Below, one piece after another: positions 55,300-64,000 of a DNA stretch of 64,000 nucleotides; the first letter of the stretch is position 1, and each line of letters opens with the position of its first letter. The stretch lies in the NCBI GenBank assembly GCA_003290165.1, contig QNQO01000520.1:662733-726732 (forward strand), read 5' to 3'. The notes under the pieces were generated by a model that ran no database searches, had not been told where the DNA came from, and saw only the letters and a list, made by a program, of their open reading frames with translations. A program made the position numbers and the translations under genes. The stretch comes from Berberis thunbergii (lineage: Eukaryota > Streptophyta > Magnoliopsida > Ranunculales > Berberidaceae).

Positions 55300-55935
55300 G
55301 CACCCCCTCTATTATTCAAAATAAAAGGAAATCTATGTTCATAGAAATCAGCATCGTTCGATTAAATGACCACATGATCATTTAAGTCAAAGAATCTACA
55401 AGCTTTGTTGTAAACGGCATAGCCAATAAATACACACTCATATGCCCTATAGCAAGCTTGTTCATTTATGGATCAGGAATTCTTACATAAGCTAAACAAT
55501 CCCAAGTTTTGAAATACGACAAGTTCTGCAAATTTTCGATTTAGGGACACTATTTTGCACATAACTCACTGTCAACAAATCTTTCCCCACCAGTATGACA
55601 ATTCCTTTCAGCTTTGTCTTTCATCTTAGGAGAGTACGGTGCAGTTTTTCATGAATGATTCCATGGGAATTGTAAAACTCAATGAACATGCTGCAATCAT
55701 ATTCAGTGCCTCTATCACTCCTAAACCTCTTTATCTTTCTATTGAAATGATTTTCAACTTTCTTTAGAAATATTTTGAACATGTCAAATGCTTCATTCTT
55801 ATTTTTCATCAGATAGACAAAGGTATAGTCGGAGTTGTCATCAATAAATGTAATAAAGTAACATTTTCCATTTCTAGTCAAAACACCATCAAGTTCATAT
55901 ATATATGAATTTATTAAATCTAGAGGTTCAGATTC
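55300..55935 (-). pseudogene. Copia integrase core, interval 2, with deletion
   Basis: GKCYFITFIDDNSDYTFVYL (first catalytic Asp) and FRSDRGTEYDCSMFIEFYNS (second) are open in 55621-55881. The following part around the third catalytic residue is shortened: compared with interval 1 (59800-59960) about 200 bp are missing near 55520-55620. The C-terminal part near 55330-55460 (the EYECVFIGYAVY-like segment) has stops. Confidence 0.75.
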
Positions 55936-56209
55936 TCTAACAATGGATTTATGTGGTGTTTTGGCTATTTTAGCTTATCTATAATAACTACATTTTTTAA
56001 AGTCATTTTAGGACATTTTTGAATTAGTCCTAAGTTACTCATGTTTTTAATTATTTGTTTGTTAATATGACAGAGTCTAGCATGCCAGGTATTAAATGAA
56101 CATAACATGTAAGCAGAAGCAGAAATTTTATTAGCATCAACACTCAATTTAAACATACCATCAGTGGCATACCTCTTCCACACAAATACATTGTTCTTAG
56201 TAATGGTAT
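55936..56209 (-). pseudogene. Copia GAG-pre-integrase segment, interval 2
   Basis: WKRYATDGMFKLSVDANKIS and FNTWHARLCHINKQIIKNMS (the H-x-x-L-C-H-like zinc region of copia integrase) lie just beyond the hAT insertion. Interval 1 has the same segment at 60250-60490 without it. Confidence 0.75.
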
Positions 56210-56855
56210 CAGTGCTCTAAAAATCGGTCTAGGCGGCTGCCTAGGTGCTAGAAGGTGGAAAAACGCCCAGATTAATGGCTTGGTGGGTAGTCTGGGCGGC
56301 TCTGAGCAGTCTGGGCGGGATCTAGGCGGCCTAGGCGGGGTTTACGCGGTTTGGGCGATTTTTATTATTTTTATTTTTTAATAAGGATGATTGTGTTCTT
56401 ATTTTATTTTTCTTTATATTTTTTAGAAATAAACTATTTAATTGTTTTTTATTCATTATATGTCTAAATGTAGCAAATGATGATTACTTAATGGAATTCT
56501 CAAAGGATCTGCCGGTACCAATTTACTAATGTAGATTTTATCAAACATAACTGAGGTTATTCATGCATTTGAAGAAAAATAAAAGAGTACACAAATTCAA
56601 ATTTATATAAAGTACCCATCATGACAAACTTCAGTCATTTGAGTTTTAATAAATTTTGTTCACGATAGTTAATTTTTTATGTTTTTAAATTTTGTATATG
56701 TATATTGGCATTAAATTGGATGTAATTGAAAAAGTATTATGCTTAACTTTTGTAAATTATTAAAGTTATAATACAAAACCTAAGACCGCCTAGGCCCCTG
56801 GGCGCTAGGCACCTGCTCGCCGCCCGCCCAGCGCCTAGCAATTTTTAGAACACTG
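56210..56855. mobile_element. hAT MITE inserted in copia interval 2
   Basis: 646 bp with ends CAGTGCTCTAAAAATCGG and, on minus, CAGTGTTCTAAAAATTGC, flanked by a perfect 8-bp duplication AATGGTAT (56202-56209 and 56856-56863). The ends are rich in GCCTAGGCGG-type words. Interval 1 lacks the insert, confirming the site. No transposase. Confidence 0.92.
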
Positions 56856-56863
56856 AATGGTAT

Positions 56864-57590
56864 ACAAATCAGCCCCAATAATTTGAGTAAACACAACCTT
56901 GTTAAGAAGGTAGCCCGAAACTAAGTTCTTCCTCATCTCCGGAGTATGCAGGACTTTCCTCATCTTCAGGATGGTGGTCTTTCCAGTGGAAAACTTCAAT
57001 TCCACTTCACCAGTTCCAGCAATGATAGTAAAGTAGGAATTACCCTACACCACTTTCTGTCATCAGCTTCAGAATAAGACTTGAACATTTCTCGATCATA
57101 GCAGACATGTTGAGAAACACCAGTGCCAACCCACCACCCCTCGGATCCACCAACAAAGTTGATCCAAGACATCATAGCTATAAGTTGGTTTTCAGTTAGG
57201 TTTGCATGTGAAGCAGGACGAGGCCTATTCTGGAAGTTCCTTGCCTATTCTGGCAGTTCCTGGCCATATACCCTGGGTTGTTATAGATATAGCATAGGAA
57301 TTGTCTTGTGTCATTCCTTGAGGGGTGTTTCAGTCCATTTTGATTTCACGGAGGATGAATTCTATTGGTTGTGGTTCTGATTGTTTCAGTTTCGATTTGT
57401 GACTCTGATTTTTCATAGTTTTTCCACCAGGTGTCAGAGCCACAGGGGTGGATTTGTTATTGTTAGAACCAGTCAAAATTTCATCTTTCTGATCTTGTTT
57501 CCTAGCTTCCTCCTCAATCCAAAGGCGGGTGATCAGACTTTCTATAGAGAATTCTTTGGTTTTATGCCTAAGTGCATTCTTAAAGTCTTT
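56864..57590 (-). pseudogene. Copia gag C-terminus and protease, interval 2
   Basis: Fragments on minus include CNNPGYMARNCQNRQG (knuckle region), a SQHVCYDREMFKSYSEADD-like segment around the protease and EVELKFSTGKTTILKMRKV. Many frameshifts. Interval 1 carries the same stretch at 60510-60900. Confidence 0.6.
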
Positions 57591-58097
57591 CTAGCTAGGA
57601 GGCAGTTTGTCTATCACAACAGCTACTTGAAATTGCTCATTTATGAACATGCCTTCAGATATGATTTCATGAGTAATTTTTTGTAGCTTGTGAAATTGGG
57701 TTTCCACAGACTTGTTATCAGTCATTTGGTATTTCAGGTAGCTACTAACTGCATATTTCTTTGTGCCAGCCTCCTCAGTGTCATATTGTTTCCTAAGGGC
57801 TGCCCAAATATCTTTAGCAGATTTTTCAGAGAAGTAATAGTCATACTGGTCATTAGACAGACCATTCAGAATATAAGTCTTACACATAAAATCATTTTCA
57901 ATCCAATAATCTAATTCCTTAGTTTGGGTTTCATCAGGTTCAGCATGCAATACAAGTTTCTCGGTATTACAGATATAAGCAACCTTTTTCATAGTTAAGA
58001 AAAACAACATTTTTATTCTCCATTTTTTAAAGTGTTGACCCTCAAAACAAAACGATATGTTTAGGCCTTTAGCAGCAAATTCAGTAGTAGTAGACAT
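57591..58097 (-). pseudogene. Copia gag (UBN2-type), interval 2, N-terminal 168 codons open
   Basis: Starts MSTTTEFAAKGLNISFCFEG, only 23 bp from the LTR, and reads through DYWIENDFMCKTYILNGLSN, AKDIWAALRKQYDTEEAGTK and MFINEQFQVAVVIDKLPPS, the gag-polypeptide of copia type (PF14223). A TAG follows where the next residue should be Trp. This is the best-kept gag in the array. Confidence 0.85.
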
Positions 58098-58120
58098 GGC
58101 AGATATTAACGCCTTAAAAA

Positions 58121-58790
58121 TGTTGAAAATACAATTGTTGCAAAATAAACAGGAACGAAGTTACCAAAATTTTTCTTGGGTTGAGTCGTGGACTAGGTCG
58201 CTCTCTTTAAGATATTTCGCAGCTCTGCCCAAGTTATTCAAGAAGTCTATAAGCCCTATTGTTCCCATGATAAAACAACCCATAATCTCTTTCTGTCTCG
58301 TTCTATCACTTGCATTGGATGAAGATTGAAATCTGTCACCCAATCTCTATTGCTCGGAATCACCAATTTAATGGAAATCAATCACAGTAAAGGATTTTGA
58401 AACAGTGAAAACTCTCTGTTTTACATATATATAAAAAGCTGAAAATGAGAGCCTGTATTTATATGCTAAAAAAAAAGACGTTGGAAAAAAAAACGTGGTC
58501 TGCTAAGCGGGAAAAATTGCGGATCATGTGTGTTGTTGGAGTGAAAGACTAGATCACATTTGACTCAGTCTTATTCTCTGGAGAAAATAAAAAATATTAT
58601 TTTTATATTTTCTCAAATAAATTTTCAGCAAAAAGAATATTTTTTTCATCTCATCTCGGCTCGGCTGGCCGGCCGGACGGCAGAGGCGGGGCGCGCGTGT
58701 GGAGTGGACCTACATTGGTCTATCTCCTCCCTCCTCCACAAAAGTGGGTACTCCTTGTGGTCCAAACCCAAGTTCCAAAACTATCCTTAA
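58121..58790 (-). repeat. Copia LTR 3, truncated
   Basis: Starts TGTTGAAAATACAATTG and matches LTRs 1, 2 and 4 up to CTATCCTTA at about 58790. The last 110 bp or so, with the CCAACA end, are missing, and the sequence switches directly into RT of interval 1. Confidence 0.85.
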
Positions 58791-59346
58791 TAGTGCAAAT
58801 GTCATTTTCAGATTTAAAATAAATGCATTTGACACTTTCGTTTACTTTAAAGCCATGTGAGATAACAATATTATCAAATCTTTCATGCCATTGCTTTGGT
58901 ACTTGTTTCAAACCATAAAATGATATATCTAGTTTGCAAACTTTATCTTCTTGCCCTGAAATTTCAAAACTTTTAGGTTAGTCCATGTAAGTTTCTTCTT
59001 CTAAATCACCATTTAGGAAAGCAATTTTAACATCCATTTGGTGCAATACTAGATCATGAATAGCAGCAAGAGAAATTAGCACTCGAATGGATGTAATCCT
59101 AGTAACAGGTGAATATGTGTCAAAGAAGTCAACCTTTTCTCTCTGTCTAAATCCTTTGGCTATAAGACGAGCCTTAAACTTTTCAATGGTTCCATCGGGT
59201 TTCAAATTTTTTTTTAGTACCCATTTACCACCTATTGTCCTGCATCCTAGTGGCAAGTCAACTAAATGCCAAGTTCTATTAGACTCAAGAGGGTCCATTT
59301 CATCGTCAATGGCCTCTTCCCAAAAGTTGATATTTATAGAAGACAA
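58791..59346 (-). pseudogene. Copia RT, interval 1, N-terminal part
   Basis: NINFWEEAIDDEMDPLESNR, GGKWVLKKNLKPDGTIEKFK and HQMDVKIAFLNGDLEEETYM (58978-59346), then HERFDNIVISHGFKVNESVK (58795-58911). It ends just before the position of Y-V-D-D, where it is joined to LTR 3. Confidence 0.8.
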
Positions 59347-60343
59347 TGCTTCTTGGAGGTTTTGAGGATCCTACTCTACTGTAAAGGCATAGAAGTCAGG
59401 GCCATAGTCTTTAGAGGTTCAGGTTCGTTTACATCTCCTAGGCTCAAATTATGTTGCCTTATCATGTTCATCCATCCTAATCATTGACACATTACTAGAG
59501 GATGCGCCCCCCACTATTTCTCGAAATAAAAGGAAATCTATGTTCATAGAAATCAACATCGTTTGATTCAATGATAACATGATCATTTAAGTCAAAGAAT
59601 CTATAGGATTTGCTGTAAACGGCATAGCCAATAAATACACACTCATATGCCCTACTAGCAAGTTTGTTCCTTTTTAGATCAAGAATTCTTACATAAGCTA
59701 AACAACCCCAAGTTTTGAAATACGACAAGTTTGGTTGTTTATTTCTCAAGATCTCATAAGGAGAAATCTTACTTTTTGATTTAGGGACTCTATTTAGCAC
59801 ATAACACACCGTCAACAAAATCTCGCCCCACCAATGTGATGCAGCACTAGAGTTAAGTAGAACGACAACTACAGATTCAGTAAAAGTTCTATTTTTCCTT
59901 TCAGCTTTGTCATTCATCTCGGGAGAGTACAATGCAGTTTTTTCATGAATGATGATTCCATGAGAGTTGTAAAACTCGATGAACATGTTGCAATCATATT
60001 TAGTGCCTCTATCACTCCTAAACCTTTTTTATCTTTCTATTGAACTGATTTTTGATCAACTTCTGTTAGAAATATTTTTAACATGTCAATGCTTCATTCT
60101 TATTTTTAATCAGATAGACAAAGTATAGTCGGAGCAGTCATCAATAAATGTAATAAAATAACATTTTTCATTTTTAGTCAAAACACCATCAAGGTCACAT
60201 ATGTTTGAATCTATTAAATCTAGAGGTTCAGATTCTCTAACAACATATTTACTTGGTGTTTTGGTTATTTTAGCTTGGCCACAATAACTGCATTTTTCAA
60301 AGTCGTTCAAGGACATTTTTGGAATTTGTCCTAAGGTACTCAT
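59347..60343 (-). pseudogene. Copia integrase, interval 1
   Basis: 60110-60343 gives a CSYCGQAKITKTP zinc region and NEKCYFITFIDDCSDYT (first catalytic Asp). After frameshifts, 59495-59986 reads MFIEFYNSHGIIIHEKTALY, SPEMNDKAERKNRTFTESVV (catalytic Glu), HWWGEILLTVCYVLNRVPKS and LAYVRILDLKRNKLASRAYE. It is longer than in interval 2 and shows what was deleted there. Confidence 0.8.
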
Positions 60344-61690
60344 ATTTTTAATTACTCATTTGTTAACATGACAGAGTCTAGCATGCCAGGTATTAAATGA
60401 ACACAACATGTAAGCAGAAGTAGAAATTTTATTAGCATCAACACTCAATTTAAACATATCATCAGTGGCATACCCATTCCCCACAAATACATTGTTCTAA
60501 TCAGCCCCAATAATTTTTAGTAAATCCAGCCTTGTTCAGAAGGTTTTTTCAAAACTAAGTTTTTCCTCATCTTCGGAGTATGCAGGACGTCCTTCAGGAT
60601 GACAGTCTTTCCATAGGAAAACTTCAGGTCCACTTCACCTGTTCCAGCGACGATAGTGGAGTGGGAATCACCCAACAATACTTGCTTGTCCTCAACTTCA
60701 GAATAGGACTTGAACATTTCTCAATCATAGCAGACATGTCGAGAAGCACCAGTGTCAACCCACTACCCCTCGAATCCACCAAAAAAGTTGATCTAAGGGA
60801 TCATAGCTATAAGTTGGTCTTCGGTTAGGTTCGTCTGTGGAGCAGGACAAGGCCTATTCCGACAGTTCCTGGCCATATGCTATGTACTGTGTCATTCCTT
60901 GAGGGGTGTTTCTGTCCATTCTGATTCCGCAAAGGATTCTGATTTTGTTAGTTGCGGTTCTGGTTGTTTTGGTTCTAATTGTTTTTGTTTCGATTATGAC
61001 TCTGATTTTTCATAATCTTTCCACTGGGTTTCAGAGCCACAGAGGTGGATTTCTTATTGTTAGAAGCAATCAGAATTTCATATTTCTAATATTGTTTCCG
61101 AGCTTCCTCCTCAATCCGAAGAGAATTATTTGTTTTTATGCCTAGGTGCATTCTTAAAGTGTTTCCAGCTAGGGGGCGGTTTTTTTTTTATCACAACAAC
61201 TACTTGAAATTGCTCATCCAAGAACATGTCTTCAGATATGATTTCGTGAGCAATTTCTATAGCTCGTGAGATTGGGTTTCCACAGACTTGTCATCAATCA
61301 TTTGATATTTTAGGAAGCGTTTAACCATATATTTCTTTGGGCTTGCCTCCTCAGTGTCATATTTTTTTCTAAGGGCTTCCCAGATATCTTTAGCAGACTT
61401 TTCAGAGTAGTAATAGTTATACAGGTCATCATACAGACCATTCAGAATATAATTCTTACACATAAAAATCATTTTCAATCGAGGAATCTAATTCCTTAGT
61501 TTTGGTTTCATCAGGTTCAGCAGGCAATACAGGTTTCTCAGTATTACAGATAAAGGCAACCTTTTTCGTAGTTTAGAAAAACTGCATTTTCTGTCTCCAT
61601 CTTTTAAAGTGTTGACCCTCAAAATGAAAGGGCCTGTTTAGGTCTTTAGCTGCAAACTCAGTAGTAGTAGACAAGGCAGATATTAACGTC
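60344..61690 (-). pseudogene. Copia gag and protease region, interval 1
   Basis: Gag begins near 61672 (ATG changed to TTG, as LTR-side TTGTCTACTACTACTGAG) and continues in pieces, with ILNGLYDDLYNYYYSEKSAK and EALRKKYDTEEASPKKYMVK in 61257-61478. The protease-side segment FKSYSEVEDKQVLLGDSHST and GTGEVDLKFSYGKTVILKDV is open at 60517-60717. Frameshifts are frequent. Confidence 0.7.
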
Positions 61691-61697
61691 TTAAAAA

Positions 61698-62426
61698 TGT
61701 TGGAAACACAATTGCTGCAAAATATACAGAAACAAAGTTATCAAAAATTTTCTTGGGTAGAGTTGCGGACTAGGTCGCTCTCTTTAAGACGTTTTGCGGC
61801 GCTGCCCAAGTTTGTGCAAGTAGTCTGTAAGCCCCGTCATCCCTGGGATAAAACAACCCAGTATCTCTTTCTGTCTCGTTCTATCACATGCACGGGATTT
61901 AGAATGGAAAATTGTCATACGATCTCTATTGCTTGGAATCGCCAAATTAATGGAAATCAATCACAGTAAAGGATTTTGAAACATTGAAAACTCTCTGTTT
62001 TTTTATATATATTAAAAGCTGAAAACAAGAGCTTGTATTTATAGGATGAAAAAATGAGACGTTGGAAAAAAAAGTGGCTTGTTAAGAGAGAAAAAAATTG
62101 CGTGCGTTGGTGGAGAGAAGAATAAAAGAATATTTTTTTATATTTTTTCTCAAATAAAATTTCAGCGAAAAGAATATATTTTCATCTCATCTCAGTTCGA
62201 CCGGTCCGACCAGATGGCGGTGGTGGTGCGCAGGGACTTACATTGGTCTATCTCCTCCCTCCTCCCTAAAAGTGGGTACCCTTTGGGGTCCAAACCCAAG
62301 TTCAAAAACTATCCTTATTAACAACTCGAAAGAAAGTTACATAATGGATATGTGACTTTACAATGTAGAGAGAGATTGAAAGCTTAAAACCCTTTTTTTG
62401 TTGAAATTCACACAGATGTTCCAACA
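61698..62426 (-). repeat. Copia LTR 4
   Basis: 729 bp, TGTTGGAAACACAATTGC to AGATGTTCCAACA, followed on the right by a polypurine tract (CAAGTATGGGGT on minus, with two changes from the other copies). Confidence 0.88.
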
Positions 62427-62899
62427 ACCCCATACTTGAATTTTAAAAAAACATTTCTTCTTCGAGCAATATATATACTATATAAGATTGTTGATAAACA
62501 AATGTGTCTTTCAACTTGAACTCTTGCGTAGTGTATATGATCTAGATTATACTAGAGTAACTCGTAGTTTTGAGCTCTATCTCTAACAACATTACATGAA
62601 CAACCTTACCAGTGTGAAGTCTAAAAAGCATGTGTGTTAAGGCCATGCACGTATATCCCAGTGTAGTGAAAGTTCTAGAAATTTTGCTCGCAAATTCCAT
62701 AGAAAGCGGCCATACTTTCACAATCAGTTCGGTCAGTCTATCAAGAGTACTCCTGTAGCTAGGTACTCCACTCCATATAGAGTATAAATCTCATTAAGAG
62801 TTTTAACTTATCCTACTATCGCTTCAGGATCTCATGCTTCATAATAGGAATGGAATTACAACAAAAATAACATGATTCACCTCATATCATTCTCAATTT

Positions 62900-63560
62900 T
62901 TATTACCCATTGAATTTATTTCTTGGGTTCTCCAGTCTATAGGTAGGGTTGCCATCATGAATGATTCATCAATCTAAGGGCATAAGTCCCATTCCTTTCG
63001 AGGTTTTGAAAACCTTTTTTCTAGCTAATCCTTTCGTTAAAGGATCAGCCAAGTTCTCATTAGTTCGTACATGATCCAATCTAACAGCTTCAGTAGATAA
63101 AAAATCTCTAACTGTACTGTGCTTACGACGTATTTGTCATCTCTTGCAGTTATAATAGTAGTTTTGTATCTTTGCAATAGTTGTGGTACTATCGCAATGG
63201 ATCAAGACAGCTGGTACCAGTCTTTCCCATAAAGGGATCTCAGCTAGCAGGTTTCTTGACCAACCTGCTTCATCACTAGCCGTGGCTAGTGCTATCATCT
63301 CAACTCCACCAGCTATTCTAAAAATATAACCACTAGTTGCTTTGGAGTCATCTGAAAGGGTGTTCAATCAACATCATTATATCCTTTAAGGACAACGAGA
63401 AGCTTCTGATAGTGTAATCCAAGGTTCATAGTCCTCTTAAGGTACCTCATGACCCTTTCAATAACATGCCAATGTTCTATATACTAGGTCTACTTGTAAA
63501 TCTTCATAGGAGTCTTACATCATAAGCTATGTCAGGCCTAGTGCAATCAATAGCATATCG
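62900..63560 (-). pseudogene. Copia RNase H, interval 0
   Basis: 63137-63367 reads NTLSDDSKATSGYIFRIAGG and EMIALATASDEAGWSRNLLA, parallel to 53700-54100 but with a deletion between the two blocks. Confidence 0.7.
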
Positions 63561-64000
63561 AAGGCTACCGATGATACTCGCATACTCAGTTTGTTTACTA
63601 TTACCGGTGTTCTTGAACAACTTTACACTAGGCTCATTAGGAGTACATGCAGGTTTACAGTCAGACTAATTATATTTCTTTAAGATTTTCTCAATATAAT
63701 GTGATGATCTAAAGAATTCCCTTTTCAGACTTAGTAATCTTAATACCAAGGACTACATTCGCTTCCCCCAAGGTCTTTCATATCAAAATTCGCACACAAC
63801 AAAGACTTCACATTATTCATGACATGAATATTAGAACCAACAATAAGCAAGTCATCCATGTATAGACATATAATAGTGCAAATGCCATTTTCAGATTTAT
63901 AATAAATGCATTTGACACTTTCATTCACTTTAAAGCCATGTGAGATAACAAGATTATCAAATCTTTCATGTCATTGCTTTGGAGCTTATTTCAAACCATA
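63561..64000 (-). pseudogene. Copia RT, interval 0, runs off the window
   Basis: 63740-63928 holds NESVKCIYYKSENGICTIIC and the motif as Y-M-D-D-L-L (CLYMDDLLIVGSN), then SLLCANFDMKDLG. The rest lies beyond 64000. Confidence 0.75.

Larger units (their letters stand above)
49386..64000 (-). mobile_element. Ty1/copia tandem array with four LTRs
   Basis: LTRs at 49386, 52480, 58121 and 61698 share internal regions in one direction: LTR1-interval 3-LTR2-interval 2-LTR3-interval 1-LTR4-interval 0 (cut by the window edge). LTR2, LTR3 and LTR4 each have gag starting 24-30 bp to their left, and LTR2 and LTR4 have a polypurine tract and RNase H side to their right. Each therefore serves as 5' LTR of one unit and 3' LTR of the next, as unequal recombination produces. 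No single unit is intact. Confidence 0.85.

Overview
This window is nuclear DNA of a flowering plant, probably a eudicot. It holds one recognisable intron-containing gene, MED31 (Mediator subunit 31). Most of the rest is old, nested transposable elements whose coding frames are broken. No rRNA gene, CRISPR array or bacterial-style operon is present. The species cannot be named from the sequence.

Layout. 1-2350: a plant mobile domain (PMD) pseudogene on the minus strand, cut by an LTR at the left edge of the window, then a hAT-like repeat and a Tourist-type MITE. 4953-10140: MED31 on the minus strand in six coding exons, with a 3.2-kb fifth intron that carries a hAT element. The exons sum to 593 nt, one short of a whole frame, because of a one-base deletion in a T run of exon 2. 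11266-11705: an RNase H remnant. 11820-44160: a cluster of Ty3/gypsy elements with Tat-lineage features (tRNA-Asp-like TGGCGCC-type primer sites, a C-x2-H-x4-H-x4-C gag knuckle, extra antisense ORFs). Element A (11820-19329), fragment B1 (19599-23465), element B2 (23759-32375, with a perfect 5-bp target duplication) and fragment B3 (39149-44160) all point to minus. Fragment C (36048-39148) points to plus and is fused tail-to-tail to B3. 44160-49385: AT-rich DNA with a TIR element, interleaved minisatellites and one orphan exon of an unidentified host gene. 49386-64000: a Ty1/copia tandem array on the minus strand with four LTRs and three complete intervals. It also holds a CACTA end, LINE remnants and a hAT MITE with a perfect 8-bp duplication.

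How the parts work together. The gypsy elements are two-way units. Gag, with or without protease, is read from the LTR on one strand. On the other strand lie one or two separate gene-like units, each with its own TATA-like box and, in some copies, a poly(A)-like signal. One kind is a Transposase_28-type (PF04195) extra ORF with a coiled-coil tail (A, B1, B2). The other is a short unrecognised ORF kept in the same frame in B2 and B3 (28193 and 40240). Reverse transcriptase and integrase are absent from A and B2, and tandem repeats stand where pol would be. These elements were therefore probably non-autonomous and mobilised by a relative such as C, which still shows gag, protease and the start of RT. 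This arrangement, together with an internal second LTR-like end and polypurine tract inside B2 and B3, is the best candidate for something undescribed.
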